From Scytonema sp. RU_4_4 (GTDB lineage Bacteria; Cyanobacteriota; Cyanobacteriia; Cyanobacteriales; Nostocaceae), in the NCBI GenBank assembly GCA_012031965.1, contig JAAUSC010000041.1, positions 1 to 41,633 on the forward strand: a DNA stretch of 41,633 nucleotides, given 5' to 3'. The translations under genes were made by a program, and so were the position numbers. A model generated the notes under the pieces. It was not told the DNA's origin. It searched no databases and saw only the letters and a list, made by a program, of their open reading frames with translations. Each line of letters opens with the position of its first letter. Positions within the stretch are counted from its first letter, which is position 1. This document shows positions 1 through 8,123 of this stretch, in pieces.

Positions 1-275
1 GAGCATAGCTCCCAAACTATCTCCACTACTGTTCGCAGCGCTGAGAAACGAGCGATCGCCTCTTGAAAATTGACCTTTTTTGAATTTTGAATTTAAGCGC
101 AGCGAGTTTGGTGGTCTTCAATTAGTGGCGGTACACCCGCTCCCACTAATTAATTTTGAATTTTGAGATTGCTTCGCTTCGCTCGCAACGCTGCGCGATT
201 TTGAATTTGAGCGAAGCGAGTGACTTGCTTTTGCAGCATCAAGACAGTGATGAGATTCCTAGATAAGTATAAAAC

Positions 276-1106
276 ATGATTATCGACTGCCACTGCCATG
301 CCGGAAAAGGCGACTTACTAACTGGTCCTTGGGACACCAACGCCGCAATTGAACCCTACCTCAAACGCGCTCGCGCCGCTGGAATTGATAAGACAGTCAT
401 CTTTTCGCCGTTTCACAGCAACTACGAGCAAGCAAACGCCAATACAGCCCGCATCGCTACCCGCTTTCCCGATCGCTTTCTCTGCTTTGCCTTTGTCCAT
501 GCTCAACGAGATAAAGGTCGGATTCGCCAAATTGTCGAGTGGGCAGTGACAAAATGGGGATTTTGCGGTATCAAAGCTCACAAAATGGATGGAACCGCCA
601 CGCGAGAGGTTTGTGAGGTTGCACGCGCATTCCGTCTCCCTGTGTTATACGATGTCGTTAGTGAAACTGACATCATTGATTTACTCGCACCCGAATACCC
701 GGATGTAAATTTTATCATTCCTCACCTAGGCAGCTTTCATGATGATTGGCGTGCCCATGTCAGAGTCATTGACCAAATTAGCCGTCTGAGTAATGTTTAC
801 ACAGATACAGCCGGAGTGCGGCGATTTGATTATCTGGTGCAAGCTATTGAGAGGGGAGGAGCACATAAAGTTTTATTTGGTTCCGATGGTCCTTGGTTGC
901 ACCCTGCTCTGGAGTTGCAAAAAATACGCTTGCTGAAATTGTCACCTCAAGACGAAGCTCTGGTGCTGGGCAAAAATTTGCTGAGACTCATCAAAGGGGT
1001 TGGGAAATCTCAACAGCAGCGTGTTGAGCAAAAGCACAAAGAGCGATACGCCAAGGGCGTCTCTTGCTCCGCGCGATCGCCCTGTGCTTCAAACAGAATT
1101 GCCTGA
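276..1106 (+). CDS. Amidohydrolase family 2 (TIM-barrel metal-dependent hydrolase)
   Basis: Cytoplasmic metal-dependent hydrolase of the amidohydrolase_2 type (ACMSD/uracil-decarboxylase-like TIM barrel); the substrate cannot be inferred. Seen in the sequence: an N-terminal HxH metal motif (DCHCH, residues 4-8), a GIKAH histidine near residue 100, PHLGS near 149 and the late aspartate in FGSDGPW near 203, in the order expected for the fold. The enzyme body ends near residue 238 (GKNLLRLI). The remaining 38 residues are arginine/serine/cysteine-rich and are largely encoded by a palindromic repeat ending in a HIP1 octamer, so the native stop was probably lost or moved. No cotranscribed neighbour is evident; the next genes are a separate toxin-antitoxin pair. 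Family assignment is firm, substrate unknown. Confidence 0.85.
   Translation: MIIDCHCHAGKGDLLTGPWDTNAAIEPYLKRARAAGIDKTVIFSPFHSNYEQANANTARIATRFPDRFLCFAFVHAQRDKGRIRQIVEWAVTKWGFCGIKAHKMDGTATREVCEVARAFRLPVLYDVVSETDIIDLLAPEYPDVNFIIPHLGSFHDDWRAHVRVIDQISRLSNVYTDTAGVRRFDYLVQAIERGGAHKVLFGSDGPWLHPALELQKIRLLKLSPQDEALVLGKNLLRLIKGVGKSQQQRVEQKHKERYAKGVSCSARSPCASNRIA
1043..1080. repeat. Palindromic repeat ending in HIP1, inside the amidohydrolase 3' end
   Basis: The tract begins GCGATACGCC, contains inverted GC-rich segments and ends in GCGATCGC. It has the same style as the repeats at 3.9-4.1, 7.9-8.0, 12.7 and 22.9-23.0 kb. Here it is translated as the C-terminal tail of the amidohydrolase. Confidence 0.6.
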
Positions 1107-1319
1107 TACCATTTCACGAAAGAAGTAATCGCTTGTTTTTTCGCACAAACTGAAGTGGGACAACGAGAGTTGCTAATTGTAAAATGATATCAGTCGATGT
1201 AGCAGTGTAGTTGAAATACCAGATTGCGGAGTGTTTTTGTGTTCATACTGAAACACAATACCTCAAACTACAATGAGACGAAACTCCTCACTGTCACGAA
1301 GAGTGTGAATACTTGTACG

Positions 1320-1571
1320 ATGGACATTCAATCATGTTTACGTGACCGACGAATTATTCACTCTGATCCAGAGATTATGAGTGGAACTCCAGTCTTTGTT
1401 GGAACGCGAGTTCCATTGCAAACCTTTTTTGACTACCTCGAAGGTGAAGCAGGCTTAGCCGAATTCCTAGAAGATTTCCCACATTTACAGGCTCAGGTAT
1501 TGCTAGTTTTGGAAGTGATTGCAAAAGCAATGCTGGATCAGGAACGAACTGCTCGTGCTCATTCTACTTGA
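1320..1571 (+). CDS. DUF433 family antitoxin
   Basis: Small (83 aa) DUF433 protein, the presumed antitoxin and DNA-binding partner of the overlapping DUF5615-type gene. The hallmark is SDPEIMSGTPVFVGTRVP followed by a helix with the family signature FLEDFP near residue 45-50. I prefer the ATG at 1320 over the upstream in-frame start at 1224, because the 32 extra residues (rich in Asn/Thr) do not belong to the family and typical DUF433 proteins are 70-85 aa. The next gene starts inside its 3' end in another frame, the usual translationally coupled toxin-antitoxin arrangement. Autoregulation of the pair is likely from family knowledge; no operator was identified. Confidence 0.8.
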   Translation: MDIQSCLRDRRIIHSDPEIMSGTPVFVGTRVPLQTFFDYLEGEAGLAEFLEDFPHLQAQVLLVLEVIAKAMLDQERTARAHST

Positions 1572-1923
1572 TGAAAATCTGTTGAGCAAGAAACTAAAAA
1601 AACCCCTCGTGGATGCTGGACACGATGTGCAAAATGTAGACGAGATGGGCTGGCGCGGCGTAAAAGACCGAGAACTTTTAGCCTTGGCACAGGCACATCC
1701 TTTTGATGTGTTTATTACAGCGGATAAGAACTTGCCATCTCAACAGAATCTTCGTGATTTTACGTTACAGGTTGTGGTGTTGGATGCTCATAGTACGCGC
1801 CCGGATTACCTGCTACCGTTAATCACTCGAATTAGCGGTTTGCTGAAATCTTTGGCTCCTGGCGCAGTCACGTTGATTAATGATGCAGGAGAAGTAACGC
1901 TTTTCAACCCTGGCACTGGATAG
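1555..1923 (+). CDS. DUF5615 PIN-like toxin
   Basis: PIN-fold putative ribonuclease toxin of the DUF5615 group. Visible: the N-terminal acidic motif LLDENLL, then GHDV..VDEMGWRGVKDRELLALA and a second acidic cluster in FITADKNL, matching the spaced Asp/Glu residues of PIN-like nucleases. I chose the GTG at 1555, which places LLDENL four residues from the start as in the family; an ATG at 1519 would add 12 unrelated residues. It overlaps the DUF433 gene by 17 bases, so the two are coupled. About 122 aa, normal for the family. The gene looks intact, so the pair may be functional. Confidence 0.8.
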   Translation: MLILLDENLLSKKLKKPLVDAGHDVQNVDEMGWRGVKDRELLALAQAHPFDVFITADKNLPSQQNLRDFTLQVVVLDAHSTRPDYLLPLITRISGLLKSLAPGAVTLINDAGEVTLFNPGTG

Positions 1924-2072
1924 TGATGCAGTAACTTCATGGAAATCCCCCTCACCCTATCGCTCTCTGTTTCCTATCTGATAGGGATGACTGGTTAATC
2001 GAGTTTAAAAATGAGAGATTAGGTTGAGCCAGAAAGAAGTAGTATAAATCATCGAGGCTATTTTTTGACTCG

Positions 2073-2546
2073 ATGACAATCACTATCCCACTCAACACTG
2101 ACTTCATTAACTCCTTGGATCTCTCCCCCGTAGTCACAGAGATTGAAAAATTGCTGCAAGAGGGGGCGATCGCATCCTACGAGCAGCAACTGCATTTTGA
2201 TATCGACTATACTCTCGAACCTGACGACCCACGGGAACTTTCAGAAATTCCAGAGGTACGGCTCTGGTTTATCCGCCTAGATACTCGCTATCCCTGGTTG
2301 CCATTTTTACTCGATTGGAAAACCGGGGAATTTGCTCGTTATACAGCTATGCTTGTACCGCACCAGTTCAGTACCAAAGAAGGTATTCAGTATAATCCTG
2401 AAGCTTTAGAAATCTTCTTAATGCACAAGCTGTTTGTTTTAAACGACTGGTTACAACAGCAGGGCATTCCTAGTAAATCTCGCCTCCAGTCGATGGCGCA
2501 ACTCCTAGGTTATGAGTTAGATGATGCCTTATTTGAGATGTTTTAG
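2073..2546 (+). CDS. crr6: CRR6 family NDH-1 assembly factor (DUF1817)
   Basis: Homologue of plant CHLORORESPIRATORY REDUCTION 6 (DUF1817), a soluble factor needed to mature NdhI during assembly of the hydrophilic arm of the photosynthetic NDH-1 complex. The core block DPRELSEIPEVRLWFIRLD followed by YPWLPFLLDWK and the MLVPHQF...YNPEALEIF stretch is the strongly conserved part of this family as I recall it. Length (157 aa) is normal, the reading frame is intact and it begins at a plausible ATG. It stands alone here, about 34 kb from ndhCKJ on the same window. An inverted repeat after the stop (around 2550-2577) could act as a shared terminator with the convergent gene. Confidence 0.88.
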   Translation: MTITIPLNTDFINSLDLSPVVTEIEKLLQEGAIASYEQQLHFDIDYTLEPDDPRELSEIPEVRLWFIRLDTRYPWLPFLLDWKTGEFARYTAMLVPHQFSTKEGIQYNPEALEIFLMHKLFVLNDWLQQQGIPSKSRLQSMAQLLGYELDDALFEMF

Positions 2547-2601
2547 TCATGAGTCATTAGTAACGAGGTCACTAATAACTATGACTAATTTTTTCTCAAT
2601 A

Positions 2602-3369
2602 CTACTTGATACGGCATATCAGTCTTAATGCTGTACTAAAAGCATATTCAACTGCTTTCGATTTACTCGGTAATGCCGCTTGCCAGATGCGATAGTCGTT
2701 ATACTCAAGAATTAGATTTGCCATGTCATCAATTCTAATCTTCTTGAGTATATCGTATTGAGCCGATTCAAAGTCTCTAAGGGTTCCACCGTTTTCCAAA
2801 ACTTCTTGTGCAGCTTTAATAAAGCCATTTAAAACAGCTTTTCTGTATTCTTTGCCAGCACGTTCTGTAAAAATAGTAGATGATTTAAATGCCTTAAATT
2901 CTTCTAAAAGAAGATTGGCAATTTTTCTCCCTTCTAAAGTATTCCAATCACAGGGTAGTTGAACATCTAGATATTCATCTTCAATGTATTGATACTTGAG
3001 ATAATCCTTTATATCTACAGTTACTTCAACAATTTTGTAACCAGCAAATAATTGCTTCAAAGGATTTATACTTGTATCAAGAAATGAGTCAGGGAAAACT
3101 TTTTCTTCACCTTCTGGACATTCATAGACAAGATACGTCCAAATCCCGGCTGAATGACCTACATCAGAATTTTCAGCTTGATAGAAAGTAATTGTTCCAT
3201 CTTCTTCACATCTAAAATATGCATTTTCGGCATCTTTTAGCGTACAGTGATGCATATTTTTTGAAAAATGCATCAGCGTTCTGAAAATACCAGTGATGTG
3301 GTGAGGTTGGTTCTCTACTTGGATGTAACGTTTTCCGCTGCTCATAAAGCCATGTACTCGAATCGCCAT
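2602..3369 (-). CDS. Hypothetical protein, unknown function
   Basis: I do not recognise this 255-residue protein. It is soluble, mixed alpha/beta in the first half (many aromatic and acidic residues) and helical in the second half, with no signal peptide or membrane segment and no catalytic motif I can name. I chose the ATG at 3369 because AAGGAAAG lies 5-12 bases upstream; the first ATG at 3396 has no such site. It is relatively AT-rich compared with its neighbours, hinting at accessory origin. It is monocistronic, convergent with crr6, and followed upstream by about 500 bases without genes. Confidence 0.6.
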   Translation of the reverse strand: MAIRVHGFMSSGKRYIQVENQPHHITGIFRTLMHFSKNMHHCTLKDAENAYFRCEEDGTITFYQAENSDVGHSAGIWTYLVYECPEGEEKVFPDSFLDTSINPLKQLFAGYKIVEVTVDIKDYLKYQYIEDEYLDVQLPCDWNTLEGRKIANLLLEEFKAFKSSTIFTERAGKEYRKAVLNGFIKAAQEVLENGGTLRDFESAQYDILKKIRIDDMANLILEYNDYRIWQAALPSKSKAVEYAFSTALRLICRIK

Positions 3370-3866
3370 CTGTCTTTCCTTGTAATATTTCGTCACATAC
3401 TTTTTCGATGCACCAGCCTGACAGCAAGAGGGAAGTAAAGGAACACATCATAATGGCGCGCTAGATCTATTTGTAAACTATTCACACCTGATAACAATGG
3501 CAACTATTTGTTGCCATGCAGCCGAGAATCCTGATCTTGCTGCACTGAGGTTACTATTCTTTGTTCTAACGTAAATTTCTAGTTCCAGTTCATGAGTTTC
3601 GTAACAAGACTTTAAATTCCCTACTTTTTTGATTGTCAAAAGCCATTATGAGGTTTTTGACAAAATAACTCAGTGTTTCTTTCAGAAATGAGGCTTTAAG
3701 CCTACCCAAGCTAAACTTCCAACCTATACCTAATAATGAGAAGACACGATCAATGTGTAGTAGATTACCTAAGAAATGACCATTATTAAAAATCTACCTA
3801 AAATATCTTATTTCTACTAGCCTTTTGTAAAAAATCTTTTTTTTCTCAAATTAAGTTCTTACGCAT
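3370..3866. other. Non-coding, AT-rich stretch
   Basis: About 500 bases upstream of the minus-strand hypothetical gene. I see no convincing reading frame, RNA gene or known regulatory site. The segment 3770-3850 is very AT-rich. Confidence 0.5.
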
Positions 3867-3884
3867 ATGACTCCCTACCCGCCA

Positions 3885-4083
3885 CAAGATGACTTATCTT
3901 CTTCCTACCCAAAGACTGCGCTCAGCCCCTACGGGGTCTACGGGAAGCCCTACTGCCTGCGGCACGTCTACGACGTAATTCGTAGCTCCTCCGTAGGAGG
4001 CATGCCAGTTCCTTTATGCCGACGGCACCTACCCTATGGCGCTCCGCCACGCCTTACGGCTATCGGGAAGCCGCGCTCGTCCC
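3885..4083. repeat. Mosaic of short GC-rich palindromic repeats
   Basis: Successive small hairpins are visible: CCCCTACGGGG at about 3926, CCTCCGTAGGAGG at about 3989, TGCCGACGGCA at about 4017 and GGCGCTCCGCC at about 4038. It resembles the dispersed palindromic repeats of Nostocales. An open frame crosses it but has no coding character. It lies directly downstream of the kinase-like remnant and the apcA-like gene. Confidence 0.65.
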
Positions 4084-4146
4084 AAGGGTGAGAAAATCTT
4101 GCATAAGCTGACGCAGGCGCTCTGAATCGTCCAAAGCCACCTGCAA
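4084..4146 (-). pseudogene. Possible histidine-kinase fragment
   Basis: Read on the minus strand, the 21 codons spell LQVALDDSERLRQLMQDF followed by LTL, resembling the second helix of a HisKA dimerisation domain. The match then dissolves into the palindromic repeat tract. The segment is too short for a secure call; it may be a remnant left when the repeats or the apcA-like operon arrived. Confidence 0.3.
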
Positions 4147-4156
4147 CGTCGTCTGC

Positions 4157-4642
4157 CTACTGGAGAGCACCAATTAGGTAGTCGAAGTAAGTGCCAACAT
4201 CGAGCGCATCTTCTCCAGATAACATCGAGGTAGTGATGTTCTTCATGGCACGGACGCTTTCGGCAACGGCGTCAATTGGGGTGCCGAGGGATCTGTACAT
4301 TTGGCGAACACCAACGATCCCAATCTCTTGAATTGGCGTAGTATCTCCAGCCGCAACACTATAAGTGATCAAGCGCAGATAGTAATCCATATCCCGCAGG
4401 CAGGTGGCAGTCATCTCTTTGCCGTAGGCATTACCACCAGGAGAAACAAGGCTTGGACGCCTTTGAAACAGTTGGTTTCCAGCTTGCTTAACAATGCGAT
4501 CGCGGCTCAGAGTTAAAGTTTGCACAAGGCGTAGACGGCGCTCACTGCTCCTAACAAAGATATTGATCTGGTCCAGTTCTCCAGGGCTGAGATAGCGAAC
4601 CTCGGCATCTGCATTTACAATCATCTTCGTAATAATACTCAT
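4157..4642 (-). CDS. Allophycocyanin alpha-like phycobiliprotein (ApcA paralogue)
   Basis: 161-residue phycobiliprotein of the allophycocyanin alpha type, normally part of the phycobilisome core and absorbing near 650 nm. Visible: the ApcA-like start [20 protein letters not shown], the chromophore region [15 protein letters not shown] with the phycocyanobilin-binding Cys81, and [16 protein letters not shown]. It is closer to ApcA than to ApcD, but it diverges at positions usually fixed in the main core subunit (for example [18 protein letters not shown]), and no apcB or apcE lies nearby. I therefore call it a paralogue rather than the main core gene. Its ATG overlaps the ftsH stop codon (TAATG), so it is translationally coupled to that FtsH variant. 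Special far-red or low-light roles are known for some allophycocyanin paralogues; whether this applies here is inference. Confidence 0.85.
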   Translation of the reverse strand: MSIITKMIVNADAEVRYLSPGELDQINIFVRSSERRLRLVQTLTLSRDRIVKQAGNQLFQRRPSLVSPGGNAYGKEMTATCLRDMDYYLRLITYSVAAGDTTPIQEIGIVGVRQMYRSLGTPIDAVAESVRAMKNITTSMLSGEDALDVGTYFDYLIGALQ

Positions 4643-6312
4643 TAGCTAACTCCTGAAAGATTTAAATTAGGTCTATTTGAAACGGTTAAATTGTTTACAG
4701 CTTGAACCTGCGAGAGCAAACTGTGCAATTTTTCACCCTCAATAACTTCTGTCTCTAAGAGTTGAGTGGCGATAGCTTCCAGTAAGTCTCGGTTGAGTTT
4801 GAGCGTATCCAAAGCTTGCTGATGAGCCGTTTCCACAATTTCCTTCACCTCACGATCAATTGCCTGTGCTGTTTCCTCACTCATCATCCGGCGGGGATTG
4901 GGCATTCCATCGCCTAGGAACATTGGTTGTTGTCCCTGCTGGTACGCCAGCGGACCTAAGATTTTGCTCATCCCGTAGGTAGTTACCATCCGCTCTGCTA
5001 GATCTGTTGCCCGCTGCAAATCATTGGCTGCACCAGTAGTAATACTGTTAAACACAATCTCTTCAGCTGAGCGTCCACCGAGCAAGGTGGCAATCTGACC
5101 CCGGAGTTCTGCTTCGTCCATGAGGAACCGATCTTCTGTTGGCAGTTGCAGCGTGTAACCCAGTGCTGCCATACCCCGAGGGACGATAGAAATTTTCTCA
5201 ACTCGACCACTCCCAGTCATCAGAGAACCAACCAGGGCATGACCGACTTCGTGGTAAGCAACAATCTTCTTTTCCTTGTCGTTGAGGACACGGCTTTTCT
5301 TTTCAAGACCTGCCACCACACGCTCGATTGCTTCAGCAAAGTCTTCCTGGGCAACGTCGGAGCGTTGATTGCGGGCTGCTAACAGAGCCGCTTCATTCAC
5401 CAGGTTTGCTAGATCTGCCCCGGCAAAACCGGGGGTGCGAGTCGCGATCGCCGCCAATTTCACGTCCTCACCCAGCTTTACTTTCCGAGCATGGATTTTG
5501 AGAATTGCTTCTCGCCCCGACAGATCCGGGCGATCGACCAACACTTGACGGTCAAATCGACCAGGACGCAAGAGAGCAGGGTCTAATACTTCAGGGCGAT
5601 TTGTGGCTGCTAGCACAATCACTGTTGCATCTTCCGCTGAAAACCCATCCATTTCTGCTAGCAACTGGTTGAGTGTTTGTTCCCGCTCATCATTGCCGCC
5701 GTAGAACCCACCACTGCTACGAGACTTGCCGATCGCATCCAGTTCATCAATGAACACGATGCAGGGAGCCTGTTTCTTTGCCTGCTCAAACAGATCGCGG
5801 ACTCGTGAAGAACCCACACCAACAAAAAGTTCCACAAACTCAGAGCCAGAGATACTGAAGAACGGCCCAATCGAGAGAACACCCTGAGGTCCACCACCCC
5901 GTCTGATAAAAAACTGCCAGATTGCTACAAAGATCAAGGGTGGAATCACCCAGCCCAGAAGACTGGTAAACCAGGCATTCTTGGGCGGAGGGGTAGCGGC
6001 AAATTCAACACCCTTCTGTTCTAACAATTTGGGCAATCCCAAATCAAAGATGGGTGTAGTAGAGAACACAGGTCCAGCCTGGTCATCGACCGTTTTCAAT
6101 TGAAATTGAATCTGGTTTTGACCGACTTGCACCCGCTCAACTTCCCCTGCCTGAACCTGATGGATGAACAAGCTATAGGGAACACCGGGAATCTGAGGAC
6201 CTAAGACAAAAGGTAATATAAAATTTGTGATCAGGAATAAAGCTGCCAGCGCCAGAAAAATGTTACCGATCAGGCGGGAAGGAGTGGGAGTTGGTTGTTC
6301 TTTAATCGGCAT
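4642..6312 (-). CDS. FtsH-type membrane metalloprotease lacking Walker A
   Basis: Membrane-anchored AAA protease of the FtsH family (thylakoid quality control in cyanobacteria). Numbering from the in-frame GTG at 6321: TM1 about 18-41, lumenal domain about 45-115, TM2 about 117-140. Then [11 protein letters not shown] is followed immediately by [10 protein letters not shown]. In ordinary FtsH about 75 residues lie between these blocks, including GPPGTGKT (Walker A). Walker B ([11 protein letters not shown]), the SRH ([20 protein letters not shown]), the zinc site HEVGH (357-361) and the rest of the protease domain are intact. Total length is about 556 aa against about 620-640 usual. The deletion junction is at 5865/5866, in frame. 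I chose the ATG at 6312; a GTG at 6321 is possible. Preceded by a ferredoxin gene and coupled to the apcA-like gene. ATP-driven unfolding should be lost. Confidence 0.88.
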   Translation of the reverse strand: MPIKEQPTPTPSRLIGNIFLALAALFLITNFILPFVLGPQIPGVPYSLFIHQVQAGEVERVQVGQNQIQFQLKTVDDQAGPVFSTTPIFDLGLPKLLEQKGVEFAATPPPKNAWFTSLLGWVIPPLIFVAIWQFFIRRGGGPQGVLSIGPFFSISGSEFVELFVGVGSSRVRDLFEQAKKQAPCIVFIDELDAIGKSRSSGGFYGGNDEREQTLNQLLAEMDGFSAEDATVIVLAATNRPEVLDPALLRPGRFDRQVLVDRPDLSGREAILKIHARKVKLGEDVKLAAIATRTPGFAGADLANLVNEAALLAARNQRSDVAQEDFAEAIERVVAGLEKKSRVLNDKEKKIVAYHEVGHALVGSLMTGSGRVEKISIVPRGMAALGYTLQLPTEDRFLMDEAELRGQIATLLGGRSAEEIVFNSITTGAANDLQRATDLAERMVTTYGMSKILGPLAYQQGQQPMFLGDGMPNPRRMMSEETAQAIDREVKEIVETAHQQALDTLKLNRDLLEAIATQLLETEVIEGEKLHSLLSQVQAVNNLTVSNRPNLNLSGVS

Positions 6313-6415
6313 CGCTATCACTTATCATTAAAAAGCTTTATTTATAGGTGTGGAAAACAGCAAAACATATTTAGCTGTCAATCCGCGTACCTATCTTCGA
6401 TTTGGACGAACTGAA

Positions 6416-6754
6416 CTAACCCTTCGGTGTCCAGACAGTTTGATTTCCTTGACCCCAAGCGCCATCAAATTTTGTCACTTTGACATCCCCTAAAACCTGA
6501 GTTTGGCAAGCTAGTCGGCGGTTCTGCGTGAGAGAATGGGGAGGCAGCGATCGCCGAGTGCGCTCGCGCCATTCAGGTTCCGAAACAGCCCCTTCCACCT
6601 GGACTGCACAAGTGCCACAAGTGCCGAGTCCGTGGCAGTTGATCGCTGAAGTGGCTCCGTTGTAGAGGTCAATCCCATTCTGGAGCAGCACCTGACGTAA
6701 ATTAGATCCTTGAGGGCATTCAAAGGTTTTTCCTTGAGCGGTTAATTTAGGCAT
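6416..6754 (-). CDS. [2Fe-2S] ferredoxin
   Basis: 112-residue plant-type-like ferredoxin. The four cluster ligands are visible as Cys40, Cys46, Cys49 (CHGLGTCGTC) and Cys83 (RLACQTQV), the C-x5-C-x2-C...C pattern of a beta-grasp 2Fe-2S domain. The segment between the third and fourth ligands is basic and the C-terminus (GAWGQGNQTVWTPKG) extends a little beyond the standard photosynthetic ferredoxin, so it belongs to a divergent branch, not petF. It lies 103 bases upstream of ftsH on the same strand and may head a ferredoxin-FtsH-ApcA-like operon. Its redox partner is unknown. The frame is intact with an ATG start. Confidence 0.85.
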   Translation of the reverse strand: MPKLTAQGKTFECPQGSNLRQVLLQNGIDLYNGATSAINCHGLGTCGTCAVQVEGAVSEPEWRERTRRSLPPHSLTQNRRLACQTQVLGDVKVTKFDGAWGQGNQTVWTPKG

Positions 6755-6941
6755 AAGAGTCGATCTCCACTGCTAGGATTTAGATATTCATTTCGAGCGT
6801 AAATTCGTGATGCGGCTTTAACCTGCGGTAAAGGGCAGTGTTGCAGATGTGTTGGTCAACCTCGGATAATATTTGCTCCTTTCTACCACGATCGGCATCA
6901 GCAACAGCTTTAGAACATTACCGAAATACTAGGTATTACAG

Positions 6942-7097
6942 CTAGATGCGCCCCCAACTACTAAGAGTGGCAACAACATGATAGGTCAGGATTTTTTTGA
7001 GCTTTGGAATGTCCTTAAGCAGTGCGTCTACTGTACCTTTGGGAAGCTTGGCAAACGCCTCATCGTTGGGTGCGAAAAGGGTTAGAAGCACAAATTC
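6942..7097 (-). pseudogene. Fasciclin (FAS1) domain remnant
   Basis: Read on the minus strand from 7097, the frame gives [20 protein letters not shown], then [19 protein letters not shown]. This is the H1-box-containing core of a FAS1 domain (typical form [15 protein letters not shown]...ILTYHVV), stopping soon after at 6942. The N- and C-terminal parts of a normal domain (about 130 aa) are missing and there is no start codon. It abuts the truncated 3' end of the sigma-factor gene, so a deletion appears to have joined two unrelated genes. Confidence 0.7.
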
Positions 7098-7521
7098 AGC
7101 CCCACTCAGGCGAAAATGTTCGTGCCACAGGTCTTAGCGAGGATGGTATAAGGGCTGATTCAGGTGACTCAAGTAGAAATATTAAAACTTCTATTTGCGA
7201 AGCTGTTTCTTCAATATTATCTACCCCTATTGCCTTTCTGCCATGCTCTCGGTGTATGTCCATACAAAGATTATGAGTAAAGCGCGTCAGCCAAGCTTTA
7301 AGATTAGTGATTTTGTCAGCATGGAGGAATAGTTGATCCCAGGCTTTGAGAGTCGCTTCAGAGAGGGCATCTTGGGCATCTGTAATATTTCCATCCATCC
7401 AAGTTAGACAGCAATGATAAAAATAATCTTGGTATGGCATCCATAGTTGCCAAAAGGCAGTGCGCTCCCCTTGAGATAAACTTTTTAATAGAAGCTGTTC
7501 AGCCGATGGGGATGGTTGCAT
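7096..7521 (-). pseudogene. Truncated ECF-type sigma factor (region 2 only)
   Basis: Sigma-70 family protein with a recognisable region 2 (DAQDALSEATLKAWDQL and ITNLKAWLTRFTHNLCMDIHRE, about residues 45-95) that would bind core RNA polymerase and the -10 element. After ESPESAL (about residue 125) the sequence changes to an unrelated 16-residue tail and stops, so region 4, which reads the -35 element, is missing; full-length relatives are about 180-200 aa. The stop overlaps the FAS1 remnant, marking a deletion junction. ATG start at 7521. A region-2-only protein could be inert or interfere with polymerase; I consider it a decaying gene. The small gene at 7589-7858 lies immediately upstream. 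Confidence 0.75.
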
Positions 7522-7588
7522 GGCTGTTAGTAAGCATGTAATCTGCTAACAAGAGTTAGCATGACACCTCGCTGTTAGAAATCATGTT

Positions 7589-7858
7589 TTAGCAAGCGTT
7601 TGAAAACGTATAATTTGTACAGGTTCTACTAAAACATTCCCAAGGTACAGCAAGTGAAATCATGTCTGGTTCTGGTAGCAGAATCATAGTCTCGTAACCA
7701 ATTCTGCCAAAGTCTGGTTCTGGACCCATCGCCATCTCTACAAGATAAATCCAGCTATCGGATTCGGAGTAGTAATTTTTTATCTTTCCTGTGCCACCAA
7801 CAAATTCTACTGTTTGATTTTTTTCAAATCTTGGTGCTGGTATAATATTTGCACGCAT
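7589..7858 (-). CDS. Small conserved hypothetical protein beside the sigma factor
   Basis: 89-residue soluble protein of unknown function, beta-rich, with the core QTVEFVGGTGKIKNYY then WIYLVEMAMGPEPDFGRIG and ETMILLPEPDM. I recall similar small proteins next to ECF sigma genes in other cyanobacteria, but I know no function. I chose the ATG at 7858 since GGAGAG lies 5-10 bases upstream; the earlier TTG start would put the ribosome site inside the gene. It lies 67 bases upstream of the truncated sigma gene in the same orientation. The last 20 residues (SRTCTNYTFSNAC) look unlike the core and may be a run-on past a lost stop. Confidence 0.6.
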   Translation of the reverse strand: MRANIIPAPRFEKNQTVEFVGGTGKIKNYYSESDSWIYLVEMAMGPEPDFGRIGYETMILLPEPDMISLAVPWECFSRTCTNYTFSNAC

Positions 7859-7920
7859 TGAACTCTCCAATTTTCAATAATTTTGATCGTCATTCTGGGT
7901 GTAGAGCGATTCTCATTCTT

Positions 7921-8040
7921 GAGAGGCTGCGCCTTAGCGTAAGCGCTTTGCATTCAGCTATACCGGAGGCTATACGCCCGATCTTGTGTGCTGAGTTGAA
8001 TGTGTAGGCTTTGCCGGAGCGCAAGGTAACCCACCATTTT
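7921..8040. repeat. Dispersed palindromic repeat tract
   Basis: Contains short inverted repeats such as GCTTAGCGTAAGC (about 7931-7943) and GC-rich segments reading GCCGGAGCGCAAGG, in the style of the other repeat tracts. At 7904-7914, just before it, AGCGATTCTCA matches the MITE terminal repeat found in the OCP gene and may be a solo end. Confidence 0.45.
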
Positions 8041-8057
8041 TATGCTTGAGAGCATGA

Positions 8058-8089
8058 TTTTAAGCCAGAGCGATCGCTCTGGCTTAAAA
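8058..8089. terminator. 32-bp perfect palindrome, likely bidirectional terminator
   Basis: A perfect dyad centred on CGATCG, with arms ending in AAAA/TTTT, lies 35 bases beyond the OCP stop. On the minus strand it gives a GC-rich stem followed by T residues, fitting a rho-independent terminator for OCP. It contains a HIP1 octamer at its centre. Confidence 0.65.
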
Positions 8090-8123
8090 AACACAGTTCA
8101 TCACTCATCACTCTCAAGTTCTT

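Noticed and set aside
1-275. Possible gene or RNA at the left edge
   Set aside because: Only AT-rich DNA and degenerate repeats of the GAATTTTGAATTT and GCGAAGCGAG type; nothing supportable.
3867-4091. Plus-strand open frame of 74 codons
   Set aside because: It lies on the palindromic repeat mosaic, has proline/arginine-rich composition and no ribosome site; the repeats explain it.
4157-4642. Far-red photoacclimation (FaRLiP) allophycocyanin gene
   Set aside because: No apcE2, psbA/psbD paralogues, rfpA-B-C or other members of that cluster are in the window, and the sequence is closer to ApcA than to the ApcD-type far-red subunits; the role is left open.
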